Assembly (NCBI GenBank): GCA_023958085.1
Contig: JAMLGI010000008.1
Span: 1 to 64,000 of the forward strand
From: Solirubrobacterales bacterium
Lineage (GTDB): Bacteria > Actinomycetota > Thermoleophilia > Solirubrobacterales > 70-9
Reading direction: 5' to 3'
DNA: 64,000 bases
Below, in pieces: positions 33,386 through 41,375 of this stretch (position 1 is its first letter; every line of letters starts with the position of its first letter). A program made the translations under genes and the position numbers. Below the pieces are notes generated by a model that was not told the DNA's origin, did not search any database, and saw only the letters and a program-made list of their open reading frames with translations.

Positions 33386-34167
33386 CTGTCTGTCTCCTCA
33401 CTTGTCCGGGGTCGGGTCAGTTCATATCTTCCGGTCCCGGCGTGACCGTCCAGGGACCAGCGAAACAGGGCGGTGTTCACCGTGGCGTCGGGGAGCCGGG
33501 CGGTGCAGCCGGCGACCGAGTGCCCGGCACCGTGCAGGGCGGCGACCTGTTCGCTGGCAGGCCAGAGCTCCAGGGTTGCCCGCTGCTGCCGTCCCGCTTC
33601 ATCGGACTGGGTGGAGACCAGGGCCCGCTCGAACTCCAGGTAGCCACCGGGATGGCTGATCGCTGCCACCGCTTCCTCCTCGCCGTGGCACCAGCTTGCC
33701 TCCGGCCCGGCGGTGGCGACACAGAGCAGACCGCCTTCGTCGAGGATCACGGTCAGATCACGCCGGAGTGAATCGGACGAAGGCGGGCGCTTCACCGAGT
33801 GGATGACCCCGGTACCGCCGATCCGGTGCTCGTCGCCCCGGTCGGTGAGGGTCCCGCGGACCTCGGCCCGGCAGGATTCGCGCTCGCCGGTCAGGTTTCC
33901 GCTGAACCGGATCGGCTCGCCGACCGATTCAAGTCCGACCTCGAGCTCACCGCGTTCAGTGTCGAGCGAGAGGGACGTTCCGGCGGTGAATGAGGAGAGT
34001 CCGCCGGCCGGGATCGGTGATGCCGCGATCACCTCGCCGTCCAGGATCACCGCACCGTTGCCGCCGGCGGTGAGGCTCAGGAAGAGTCCCGATCCGGGAT
34101 CCAGGACCTCGACCGAGCCGACCTCGGGCCGGTCCGGGGCCCGGTCGTCCGGACCGGAGTCAGGCAT
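33382..34167 (-). CDS. Hypothetical beta-rich protein, possibly lipocalin-like
   Basis: A 261-residue protein rich in beta strands, with phrases such as SLDTERGELEVGLESVGEPIRFSGN, VIHSVKRPPSS and a final HAGTGRYELTRP. The paired halves suggest a two-domain lipocalin-like or DUF7064/7065-like barrel, but this is tentative. Start ATG 34167 overlaps the FxsA stop by eight bases; ATG 34203 is an alternative that would overlap more. It is in an operon with FxsA upstream and the HAD hydrolase downstream. Confidence 0.6.
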   Translation of the reverse strand: MPDSGPDDRAPDRPEVGSVEVLDPGSGLFLSLTAGGNGAVILDGEVIAASPIPAGGLSSFTAGTSLSLDTERGELEVGLESVGEPIRFSGNLTGERESCRAEVRGTLTDRGDEHRIGGTGVIHSVKRPPSSDSLRRDLTVILDEGGLLCVATAGPEASWCHGEEEAVAAISHPGGYLEFERALVSTQSDEAGRQQRATLELWPASEQVAALHGAGHSVAGCTARLPDATVNTALFRWSLDGHAGTGRYELTRPRTSEETDS

Positions 34168-34714
34168 CGTTTCGGTCGTCTGGCTTGTCCCGTCGGCCGT
34201 CATCCTGCCCGGAGGGTAGTCGGCGCACGTAATCACCATCGGATCCGGGGCTGGTGGTCACGTCGACGACTTCGCCTTCGATGTCGTAATCCGGTCCCCG
34301 GGTCCGGTAGTAACGGTCGCGAGTCACTCGCCATGCCGTGGTCGAGGCGCGAAAGCGGGAAGCGAACAGCCAGAAGAGCACGATCCGGACCAGGAAGCGA
34401 GTGGGTGGCAGCAGGACCAGGATCCCGACGAAGCTGGTGAGGAAACCGGGAATGATCAGCAGGAATGCACCGGCGGTGATCATCACCCCGTCGAACGCTT
34501 CCCGGGCCGGCGGCTTGCGTGACCTGACCGCACCGCGCAGCCGCTCCCAGTGGACCCGTCCCCGATGGCGCAGAATGAGCATTCCCGCCACCGCGGACAG
34601 AAACAGGAGGAAAAGCATCCAGAAGAACCCGAGCCAGCGGGCCACTTCGATCATGAGGTAGATCTCGGCGATCGGCCAGACGATCAGGAGGGCAAGGATG
34701 ATCACGAATGCCAT
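34160..34714 (-). CDS. FxsA-family membrane protein
   Basis: A 184-residue protein. MAFVIILALLIVWPIAEIYL opens the cytoplasmic-membrane FxsA fold, followed by WLGFFWMLFLLFLSAVAGML and GVMITAGAFLLIIPGFLTSFVGILVLLP, then a charged tail of about 60 residues. FxsA in Escherichia coli affects phage exclusion when overproduced, but most homologues are uncharacterised. The start at 34714 was chosen because the membrane segment begins there; upstream residues are basic and low in complexity. Confidence 0.82.
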   Translation of the reverse strand: MAFVIILALLIVWPIAEIYLMIEVARWLGFFWMLFLLFLSAVAGMLILRHRGRVHWERLRGAVRSRKPPAREAFDGVMITAGAFLLIIPGFLTSFVGILVLLPPTRFLVRIVLFWLFASRFRASTTAWRVTRDRYYRTRGPDYDIEGEVVDVTTSPGSDGDYVRRLPSGQDDGRRDKPDDRNDA

Positions 34715-34833
34715 CGCCCCGGAAAGACTACGCAAGTCGGCGCGGCGGCCCCTGCCGTGCGGTCTCGCGGACTGTCTCCGCGGCTCGCCGGACGGCTGAC
34801 CCTGGCCTGGCTCGCCCAATCCGCCCGGCCAGC

Positions 34834-34839
34834 TAGGAT
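34834..34839 (+). promoter_or_regulatory. Leaderless -10 box (TAGGAT) of the MIP18-like gene
   Basis: TAGGAT is followed by six bases (TTAGCC) and ATG 34846. Confidence 0.45.
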
Positions 34840-34845
34840 TTAGCC

Positions 34846-35163
34846 ATGGCTACGGAACAGGCGACCATGCCGAGCGAAGAGGAAGTGTACGAGGCCCTCG
34901 AAGATGTGATCGACCCCGAGCTCGGGCTCGACTTCGTTTCCCTTGGCCTCGTTTACGACGTCGAGATCGAGGCGCCCGATGTGTACGTAACCTTCACCCT
35001 GACCACGCCGGCCTGCCCGATCGGACCCCAGGTGTCGGTTCAGATGAAGGAGTTCGTGAGCGCCTTGGACGGAGTCCGCGACGTCTACCCGAAAATGATC
35101 TTCGACCCGCCCTGGTCACCGGAGATGATGACCGAAGACGCCAAGTTCGCGCTCGGTTTCTAG
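34846..35163 (+). CDS. MIP18/SufT-family iron-sulfur assembly factor
   Basis: A 105-residue protein of the DUF59 family. EEEVYEALEDVIDPELGLDF, then VSLGLVYDVEIE, TTPACPIGPQ with the conserved cysteine, and FDPPWSPEMMTEDAKFALGF at the end are the classic family sequence. It helps deliver Fe-S clusters to target proteins. In many actinobacteria it ends the suf operon; here it is 9 kb from sufD, sharing four bases with the convergent acyltransferase gene. A leaderless -10 box precedes it. Confidence 0.88.
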   Translation: MATEQATMPSEEEVYEALEDVIDPELGLDFVSLGLVYDVEIEAPDVYVTFTLTTPACPIGPQVSVQMKEFVSALDGVRDVYPKMIFDPPWSPEMMTEDAKFALGF

Positions 35164-36707
35164 CTCTTCTTTGCGGGGGTCCGGGCGGCCCCGTTGGAGC
35201 TGCCCCTCCCGCCCGAGGCCTTCTTTGCCGGGGCCTTCCTGCCCCCGGTCCCGGTGGACCTGCCCGCGGCAGGTTTCTTCTTTTTGGCCGGGGTGATCGA
35301 GCTCTCGATCTCATTTGCCGCATCCAGCAGCTCCGCCAGTGACTCATCCATTCCCCGGCGAACCACGCCGATGTCCGGCATCGCGTCGAAATCGCCGATC
35401 AGGCCGATGTTGACCGTGCCGGAATAGCTCATGATCCCGATCGCGAGACCGTGGTTTTCGGCGAGGAAGGCGACCGGGATCGACTGGCTCAACCGGCGGC
35501 CAAGGATGTAGAGCGGCATCTGTGGTCCGGGAACATTGGTGACCAGCAGGTTGAAGAGGCGGGTGGAAAAGGTGAGGCGGGCGGCCTGGGCCAGCAGGGT
35601 CGGGGGAGCGAAGTCGTTGAGCCGCGCGATCACTTCCGCGCCGAGCGCCTGCTTTGACTGTTTGAGGCCGTCCATCGCGGAGCTGACGATCTCCAGGCGA
35701 GCGACCGGGTCGGGCTCATAGACCGGTAGCGGCGCCCGCATGGTGGTGAGCTTGTTTCCGAGATGGCCGTGCTCGTCCTTGGTGCGGACCGACACCGGGA
35801 CCATCGCCCGCATCTCAAGTCCGTTGGTCTCAACCCCGCGCTGGAGCAACCACCTGCGGACCGAACCCGCGGCCACGGCCAGCACCACATCGTTGACCGT
35901 GGTGCCGAATACGTTCTTGATCCGGCGGAAGTCATCCAGGCTGGCCGAGGTCCAGGTGATTCGGCGGTGGGGGCCGATCGGCACGTTCATCGGCCCTTCG
36001 GGGGCTGCATCGGCGAAGGCCCGCGCGACCTCGGCCAGGCCTTCGGCGCTCTCGCCCACCCGCTCGGCCAGCGAAGACGGCTGGCGCAGGGCGGAAAGGG
36101 CCTTCTCCCCGAGCCGGACCGGTTCGCTGACCAGCTCCCGGGCGCCCCGGCCGAGCAGGCTGATCCCGGTCGGCAGCGGGTCCGGTTTCCACTCCACTTC
36201 GGGAACGATCGGGTCGGCGTCGGGCGCCAGATCGAAGATCACGGTGCCGATGTCGACTCCGGAGATTCCGTCGATCATCGCGTGATGACTCTTGATCACG
36301 ATCGCGAAACGGTCGCCCTCGAGATCCTCGACCAGAGTCATCTCCCAGAGCGGTTTGGCCCGGTCGAGCGACTGCGAGAAGAGTCGTGAGGTGAGGATCT
36401 TGAGCTCCCGCTCCATGCCGGGGGAGGGCAGGGCGGTGTGGCGAAGGTGATAGTTGAGGTTGAAGTCCGGATCGTCGGCCCAGAGCGGTCGACCGGTGCT
36501 GAACGGGGGATGAACCAGCTTCTGCCGGTAGCGGGGAACCAGGTCGAGCCGGGAGCTGATGTGGGCCTTGAACTCGTCGTAGGTAGGCGGCTCGCCCTCG
36601 AAGATCATCACCGCACCGATGTGCATGTGCGAGTTCTGATTTTCGTTGCTCAGAAACTGCGCGTCGATCGCGGTCAGTCGGTCAAGATGGTCTGTCGGCG
36701 ATTCCAT
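35160..36707 (-). CDS. Wax ester synthase/diacylglycerol acyltransferase (WS/DGAT)
   Basis: A 515-residue O-acyltransferase. The catalytic HHxxxDG motif is SHHAMIDGISG at about residue 140, and GTTVNDVVLAVAAGSVRRWL and PVSVRTKDEHGHLGNKL are the next conserved blocks. It joins acyl-CoA to long alcohols or diacylglycerol to make storage lipids. The C-terminal 45 residues are lysine-, alanine- and proline-rich (AKKKKPAAG..., ARTPAKKS), an unusual tail that could bind membranes, lipid droplets or nucleic acid. The start follows GAGGGAGA. Confidence 0.92.
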   Translation of the reverse strand: MESPTDHLDRLTAIDAQFLSNENQNSHMHIGAVMIFEGEPPTYDEFKAHISSRLDLVPRYRQKLVHPPFSTGRPLWADDPDFNLNYHLRHTALPSPGMERELKILTSRLFSQSLDRAKPLWEMTLVEDLEGDRFAIVIKSHHAMIDGISGVDIGTVIFDLAPDADPIVPEVEWKPDPLPTGISLLGRGARELVSEPVRLGEKALSALRQPSSLAERVGESAEGLAEVARAFADAAPEGPMNVPIGPHRRITWTSASLDDFRRIKNVFGTTVNDVVLAVAAGSVRRWLLQRGVETNGLEMRAMVPVSVRTKDEHGHLGNKLTTMRAPLPVYEPDPVARLEIVSSAMDGLKQSKQALGAEVIARLNDFAPPTLLAQAARLTFSTRLFNLLVTNVPGPQMPLYILGRRLSQSIPVAFLAENHGLAIGIMSYSGTVNIGLIGDFDAMPDIGVVRRGMDESLAELLDAANEIESSITPAKKKKPAAGRSTGTGGRKAPAKKASGGRGSSNGAARTPAKKS

Positions 36708-36743
36708 TCATCTCCCTCGGGGTGAGGTCGAACACTACTCCGG

Positions 36744-36749
36744 TACCCT
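36744..36749 (+). promoter_or_regulatory. Leaderless -10 box (TACCCT) of ispH
   Basis: TACCCT is followed by six bases and ATG 36756. It lies in the 48-base gap between the divergent WS/DGAT gene and ispH. Confidence 0.4.
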
Positions 36750-36755
36750 TGGCTT

Positions 36756-37733
36756 ATGTCTTTGAGCGAAAATTCCGGTCCGAGCCGGGTCATTCTCGCC
36801 GCGCCGCGAGGTTACTGCGCCGGGGTCGACCGGGCCGTCCAGACCGTTGAACGGGCCCTCGATCAGCACGGAGCACCGGTATACGTCCGCAAGGAAATCG
36901 TCCACAACAAGCATGTGGTCGAGCAGCTCACCGAGCGGGGCGCGATCTTCGTCGATCAGGAGACCGAGGTCCCCGAGGGCGAGATCGTTGTTTTCAGCGC
37001 CCACGGTGTCGCCCCGGCGGTTCATGAGCGGGCCGCCGAACGCAGCCTCCGGACGATCGACGCAACCTGCCCACTGGTGACCAAGGTCCACGTCGAGGCC
37101 CGCAAGTTCGCGGCTCAGGGCTACACGATCATCATGGTCGGACACGAGGGGCATGAAGAGGTGGAAGGAACCATGGGGGAAGCACCGGAAGGTTCGGTCA
37201 TTCTGGTCCAGACGGTGGAGGAAGCCGACCGGCTTGAACTGGACGATCCCGACCACGTCGCCCTGATCACCCAGACCACGCTTTCGGTCGACGAAACCCA
37301 GGTGATCATCGCCCGGCTGAGGGAGCGGTTCCCTGCAATCACCACCGGCAAGACCCAGGACATCTGTTACGCCACCACCAACCGTCAGGGTGCAGTCAAG
37401 GAACTCGCCACCCAGTGTGACCTGGTGCTGGTGATCGGCTCCACCAACTCCTCCAACTCGAACCGGCTGGTCGAGGTCGCCCGGGATCACGGGGCGGACT
37501 CGCACCTGATCGACAATCACACCCAGGTCCGGGAGGAGTGGCTTGAGGGTGTGGAGACCGTCGGAATCACCTCCGGAGCGTCCGCCCCGGAAGAGCTGGT
37601 CCAGAATCTGGTCGAACTGTTCCGTGAACGCGGGGCGGAAGACGTCTCCGAACTGAGGACCGTGGACGAGTCGGTTCGGTTCATGCTTCCGAAGGAGATC
37701 CGCAAGGGCCTCCCGGTCGCCGAGCCGGCCTAG
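36756..37733 (+). CDS. ispH: 4-hydroxy-3-methylbut-2-enyl diphosphate reductase
   Basis: A 325-residue [4Fe-4S] enzyme, the last step of the MEP isoprenoid pathway, making IPP and DMAPP. The three cluster cysteines are visible in [22 protein letters not shown] and [13 protein letters not shown]. Histidines in [13 protein letters not shown] and [12 protein letters not shown] bind substrate, as in the family. NSSNSNRL is the diphosphate-binding loop. The length is normal. Its cluster presumably comes from the SUF genes elsewhere in this window. Confidence 0.97.
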   Translation: MSLSENSGPSRVILAAPRGYCAGVDRAVQTVERALDQHGAPVYVRKEIVHNKHVVEQLTERGAIFVDQETEVPEGEIVVFSAHGVAPAVHERAAERSLRTIDATCPLVTKVHVEARKFAAQGYTIIMVGHEGHEEVEGTMGEAPEGSVILVQTVEEADRLELDDPDHVALITQTTLSVDETQVIIARLRERFPAITTGKTQDICYATTNRQGAVKELATQCDLVLVIGSTNSSNSNRLVEVARDHGADSHLIDNHTQVREEWLEGVETVGITSGASAPEELVQNLVELFRERGAEDVSELRTVDESVRFMLPKEIRKGLPVAEPA

Positions 37734-37745
37734 CGCCTTGTGAAG

Positions 37746-37763
37746 CCGGGACCCGGGTCCCGG
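37746..37763. terminator. Perfect 18-base palindrome between convergent genes
   Basis: CCGGGACCCGGGTCCCGG is perfectly palindromic and lies 13 bases past the ispH stop and about 20 bases before the end of the leftward thioredoxin-fold gene. It may act as a two-way terminator; no T-run follows. Confidence 0.5.
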
Positions 37764-37782
37764 TGGCCATTCGGGACCGGCC

Positions 37783-38574
37783 TCAGCCGGTTCGCGGCGC
37801 GAAGCTGACCGACCAGATCTCGGATTCACCTTCGAGGTCGATCGAGATCCGGTGCGGACCGGTGGTTTCGCGGTCGATCAGGTCGTAGAGGCCGGGACCA
37901 TCGATCGCCACCGGGGTGAGCTTCTCGCCATCAAGGGACGGGATCAGGCTGCCCCGGCCGGCCGCGGTTACATGGACCGAGGCGTAGCCCGCATCCTCGT
38001 ACTCGATATCGAATCCGTCGCCGTCGGCCCGGGTGAAGGGCTCCCCGTCACCGGGAATCAGCTCCTCCCCCGGCGGGATTACCTCGACGCCAGTCGCGTC
38101 GGTCGGCCGGAGCGGATCGGTCAGCGCAGGCAGCTCCGGAAGTCCGTCGGGCAGACCCTCCGGCATCTCCCGGCCTGCCCGTGGTGCTGCCTTGCCTGCC
38201 GCCACAAGCGCGTCCTGGATAGCGGACTCGGTGCCCTCGTACTCCCCTTCACCGAAATGGAACCAGCGCAGAAGTCCACCCCGGCTCCAGAGGAAGAGGC
38301 TCGGCCAGCCTTCGAACCCGTAGCTGGCCTGAAGGATCCGGTCGCGATCGATGACCACCGGAAAGTCGACGGCGAGCCGCCCGAGTCCGGCCGCCACCGC
38401 TTCGGAGTCCGCGCCAAACGGGAAGCGGGGCACCTGGACCCCGATGGTTCGCAGACCGAACGGTTCGTACCGGCGCTGCCACTCGAGCAGATAGGGCAGG
38501 GTCCTCACGCTGTTCAGCTGGCTGAAATCGAACATGTGGACCAGCACCGGACCCTTGGCGGTCAGCACGGTCAT
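37783..38574 (-). CDS. Thioredoxin-fold protein lacking the CxxC motif
   Basis: A 263-residue protein as read from ATG 38574. GPVLVHMFDFSQLNSVRTLPYLLEWQRRYEPFGLRTIGVQVPRF has the layout of a TlpA/NHL-type thioredoxin domain (VVLLDFWTYxCxNCxxVLP) but with S-Q-L-N-S-V in place of the cysteines, so it should not catalyse disulfide exchange. The C-terminal half is beta-rich (GRGSLIPSLDGEKLTPVAIDG, HRISIDLEGESEIWSVSFAPR), like the domain that follows thioredoxin in such proteins. In-frame sequence upstream of 38574 still looks coding; see findings. Confidence 0.75.
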   Translation of the reverse strand: MTVLTAKGPVLVHMFDFSQLNSVRTLPYLLEWQRRYEPFGLRTIGVQVPRFPFGADSEAVAAGLGRLAVDFPVVIDRDRILQASYGFEGWPSLFLWSRGGLLRWFHFGEGEYEGTESAIQDALVAAGKAAPRAGREMPEGLPDGLPELPALTDPLRPTDATGVEVIPPGEELIPGDGEPFTRADGDGFDIEYEDAGYASVHVTAAGRGSLIPSLDGEKLTPVAIDGPGLYDLIDRETTGPHRISIDLEGESEIWSVSFAPRTG

Positions 38575-38708
38575 CTTGCCCGGGTCCTTGCCGATCCATT
38601 CCGCCTCGGGCGGCAGATCGGGGACCGCTATGTCAGGTGTGGGAGGGAGGATGGGGCGGATTCTACGGGCCCGCCACGGCCCCTGACGGTCGATATAGTC
38701 GGCATCCC

Positions 38709-40139
38709 GTGCCGGATCTACTTCTAGCTCACGCCCTTCCCGCGGGAGAGGATGTGCCGATCCCCGCCTGGCTGTTTGCCTGGGGGGCGTCGGTGGTGCT
38801 GATCGTGTCCTTCTTCGCGCTTTCGGCCGGTTGGCGGAAGGTCCGCTACGAGGGCGACAGCTGGAGGCCGGTCGCCCCGCGCTTTTCGGCGGTCCTCACG
38901 TCGGTCCCGGTCCGGATCCTCTGCGGTGCGGTCGGACTGTTCCTGCTCCTGCTCGCGATGTATGCCGGTTTCGAGGGCACCGACGCCCCCGACCGGAATA
39001 TCGCGCTCACCCTGCTTTTTGTCACCGCCTGGCTGGGGTTTCCGGCAATTTCGGTGCTTTTCGGGAACATCTTTCCCGCGTTCAGCCCGTGGAACGCGAT
39101 CGCGGCGCCGATCGGTCTGATCTGGCGCAAGATGGCCGGCACGGCTCCGCCTCACCTCCGGTATCCGTCCCGGCTCGGTCGCTGGCCGGCTGCGGCAGGG
39201 CTGGTTCTGTTCGTCTGGATGGAGCTGATCTATGGCCAGGGGGCCGGGGTAGCGGTCGGGGTCACCCCATCCTCGGTCGCCACCGCGGCGGTGATCTACT
39301 CGGCGTACACCCTCGCCATGACCGCTGTGTTCGGCCGCGACGTCTGGTTCCGCAACGGCGAAACATTCTCGGTCTACTTCGGCATGTTCGGCTCGCTCGG
39401 CAAGCTCGAACTGCGGGACGGCAAGCTCGGTAGCAGGCGTTTCCTCTCGGGGGCGACCCACTGGCTGACCGGGGGCAACCGGGATCTGGACGTCGCCCGG
39501 TCGGCGATCCCGGGGTCGGTGGCCATGATCGTCGCCTCGATCGGCACGACCACCTTTGACGGGGCTCAGGAGGGGGTCTTCAAGGGCGGGATCGACCGCC
39601 TGATCACCCTGTTCGGTGACCTCGGGTTCGGCCCGACCGCCGCAACTCGGATCTCCGGTTCCATCTTCATGGTGGTCACCTTCGCCCTGGTCGCCCTGGT
39701 CTTCTATCTCGGGGTGCGGGGGATGTCCGGCGTGCCGAAGGCACCGAACCGATGGGCGCTCTGGCACTCGTTCGCCCACACCCTGATCCCGATCGCCTTC
39801 GCCTACCTGGTCGCTCACTACTTCACCCTGTTCTTCTTCCAGGAGCAGGCACAGTTCACGTTCCTGCTTTCGGATCCTCTCGGCACCGGCCGCACCGATC
39901 TGTTCGGCACCGCCGGGAGCGGGGTGAAATACGACGCGATCACCACTTCGATCACCTGGTACGTGCAGGTAGCAGCTCTGGTCGGTGGTCATGTCGCTGG
40001 TCTGATCCTCGCCCACGACAAGGCGATCTCGATCTGGTCCAACATCAGGTCGGCGGCCCGTTCCCAGTACTGGATGCTGGCGGTCATGGTCTGTTTCACC
40101 TGTTTCGGGCTGTTCCTGCTCTCGGTCTCGAACGCCTGA
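38709..40139 (+). CDS. Polytopic membrane protein resembling actinobacterial 'fenitrothion hydrolase' proteins
   Basis: A 476-residue membrane protein with about ten to twelve helices. The start, VPDLLLAHALPAGEDVPIPAWLFAWGASVVLIV, with a histidine just before the first helix, is typical of this family. Histidines recur in later helices (ATHWLTG, WHSFAHTLIPIAFAYLVAHY, GGHVAGLILAHDKA), suggesting metal or haem binding. The family name comes from an organophosphate hydrolase and is not proof of that activity here. GTG 38709 follows a TATAGT box. No partner genes are visible. Confidence 0.72.
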   Translation: MPDLLLAHALPAGEDVPIPAWLFAWGASVVLIVSFFALSAGWRKVRYEGDSWRPVAPRFSAVLTSVPVRILCGAVGLFLLLLAMYAGFEGTDAPDRNIALTLLFVTAWLGFPAISVLFGNIFPAFSPWNAIAAPIGLIWRKMAGTAPPHLRYPSRLGRWPAAAGLVLFVWMELIYGQGAGVAVGVTPSSVATAAVIYSAYTLAMTAVFGRDVWFRNGETFSVYFGMFGSLGKLELRDGKLGSRRFLSGATHWLTGGNRDLDVARSAIPGSVAMIVASIGTTTFDGAQEGVFKGGIDRLITLFGDLGFGPTAATRISGSIFMVVTFALVALVFYLGVRGMSGVPKAPNRWALWHSFAHTLIPIAFAYLVAHYFTLFFFQEQAQFTFLLSDPLGTGRTDLFGTAGSGVKYDAITTSITWYVQVAALVGGHVAGLILAHDKAISIWSNIRSAARSQYWMLAVMVCFTCFGLFLLSVSNA

Positions 40140-40256
40140 ACCTCAACCACCCCATCGGGTCGGCCGGAGATTCACGGGACCTTCGGCGCGGGAAGTGGTA
40201 CGCGAAAGTTCCGTACCCGTCTGTTTGTGGGTACCCGAAATTCTATAAAACAGATG
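40140..40256. other. Intergenic stretch with a GTACCC/GGGTAC hairpin
   Basis: After the membrane-protein stop there is GTACCC...GGGTAC (about 40213-40234), a small stem that could end transcription, followed by an AT-richer ATTCTATAAAACAG segment leading to the next promoter. Confidence 0.4.
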
Positions 40257-40285
40257 TTCACAAATGCCGATTTCCCTGCTATCTT
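40257..40285 (+). promoter_or_regulatory. SigA-type promoter of the 40.3-kb secreted protein gene
   Basis: TTCACA (-35) and TATCTT (-10) are separated by exactly 17 bases. The -10 ends 41 bases before ATG 40327, leaving a short leader with the ribosome site AGGGAGAGG. Confidence 0.6.
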
Positions 40286-40326
40286 GCGGCTCGCCGGGGA
40301 GCACAGCAACCCAGAGGGAGAGGTAC

Positions 40327-40767
40327 ATGAAGTTGAAGACGAAGTTGGGAGCCTTCGTTGCAGCGGCTGCGGTCGCCTGCGCGATCGGTGTCGCACCGGC
40401 CCAGGCGGGCTCCGCCCATTCGCTGCCCAGTCCGGGTGAACTGAGCGGGCTCTGCGGCAAGACCAAGAATGCGAAGCTCGGCTCGCTCTGCGCCAAGGGC
40501 GTGGAGGCGTACAACGCCTGCAGCAGCCAGACCAGCTCGAAGGGTCTCGCCGCCTGCCTGGCGTCAGCCGCGAAGGGCATTGTCGGGTCCGGCGTTCCCG
40601 TCAAGGGCAACACTGCCGGAATCCTCGACAAGCTCAAGTCGCTGGCCGGTGGCAAGCTCGGGGGACTCAACCTCGGCGGGATCGACCTCAACTCGATCCT
40701 TGGCAAGCTGGGCGGTGCCGGAGGGCTCAATCTGGGCAGCCTCCTCAGCAAGGGTCTATCCCGATAG
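40327..40767 (+). CDS. Small secreted protein, glycine/leucine-rich tail
   Basis: A 146-residue protein with a textbook signal peptide (MKLKTKLGAFVAAAAVACAI, then GVAPAQA and a likely cut). The mature part has four cysteines in SGLCGKTKNAKLGSLCAKG, YNACSSQ and AACLASA, probably two disulfides. The C-terminus is a repeating glycine/leucine tract (GGKLGGLNLGGIDLNSILGKLGGAGGLNLG) that could be surface-active or membrane-bound. A good promoter and a terminator frame the gene, so it may be strongly expressed. No family recognised. Confidence 0.75.
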   Translation: MKLKTKLGAFVAAAAVACAIGVAPAQAGSAHSLPSPGELSGLCGKTKNAKLGSLCAKGVEAYNACSSQTSSKGLAACLASAAKGIVGSGVPVKGNTAGILDKLKSLAGGKLGGLNLGGIDLNSILGKLGGAGGLNLGSLLSKGLSR

Positions 40768-40900
40768 GGCTGCGAAGTCCAGGAAGGTTGAAGGCATCGG
40801 CCGCGGCCGTCCCGCGGTCGATGCCCAACCATTCAACGACCGGTCGGGTCGGCTCGAAAATCGCTCGCTTCAGGCCATGAGCGAGGGCAGCAACATTCAG

Positions 40901-40928
40901 ATCCACGCAGATGCGTGGATTTCTCTTT
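40901..40928 (+). terminator. Intrinsic terminator after the secreted protein gene
   Basis: ATCCACGC and GCGTGGAT form a perfect 8-base stem with the 4-base loop AGAT, followed by TTCTCTTT. It is the clearest rho-independent terminator in the window. Confidence 0.8.
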
Positions 40929-40958
40929 GAGGTCACCGCAGATAAGGGGATCAGGCGG

Positions 40959-40964
40959 TAGGGT
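40959..40964 (+). promoter_or_regulatory. Leaderless -10 box (TAGGGT) of the molybdate operon
   Basis: TAGGGT is followed by six bases (TCCCGC) and ATG 40971. No structured leader resembling a Moco riboswitch is seen in the short gap after the terminator. Confidence 0.45.
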
Positions 40965-40970
40965 TCCCGC

Positions 40971-41375
40971 ATGTCAGCGACCAGATTCAGAGTCAGTGAA
41001 GCGGCCTCCCTGCTCGGGGTGAGCGACGACACCGTTCGCCGCTGGGCGGCGGACGGACGGCTCACACTCTCCGCGGCGGGGGACGGAGTGAAGACCGTCG
41101 ACGGTCTGGATCTCGCGGAACTGGCCAAGGAGTCGGCAGCCGATCCTGATGGCCGGGAGGAGTACTCCGCCCGCAACCGGATGCGGGGGCTGGTCACGGC
41201 AGTCAAGGTGGACGGGGTCATGGCCCAGGTGGATGTTCAGGCCGGGCCGTTCCGGCTGGTCTCGCTGATCAGCGCCGAGGCAGTCCGGGAGCTCGGTCTG
41301 GAACCCGGATGCGCGGTGATCGCGACGGTCAAGGCGACCAACGTCGGGGTGGAGGTGCTTCCCGATGTCAGGTAG
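40971..41375 (+). CDS. HTH-TOBE molybdate-binding regulator
   Basis: A 134-residue protein. FRVSEAASLLGVSDDTVRRW is an excisionase/MerR-type HTH, and RNRMRGLVTAVKVDGVMAQVDVQAGPFRLVSLISAEAVRELGL...VKATNVGVEVL is a TOBE/Mop domain that binds molybdate or tungstate. This HTH-TOBE layout is common next to modABC in actinobacteria, where it should act as the molybdate sensor in place of ModE. It overlaps modA by 11 bases, so it is cotranscribed with the transporter. Confidence 0.88.
   Translation: MSATRFRVSEAASLLGVSDDTVRRWAADGRLTLSAAGDGVKTVDGLDLAELAKESAADPDGREEYSARNRMRGLVTAVKVDGVMAQVDVQAGPFRLVSLISAEAVRELGLEPGCAVIATVKATNVGVEVLPDVR

Noticed and set aside
32264-33445. A 393-aa plus-strand frame across the gene-poor zone and the HAD gene
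   Set aside because: It is antisense to the HAD gene and passes through repeats; it has no recognisable fold.
40929-40970. A molybdenum-cofactor riboswitch ahead of the molybdate operon
   Set aside because: Only 42 bases lie between the terminator and the start, too few for that riboswitch, and a leaderless -10 box is present.
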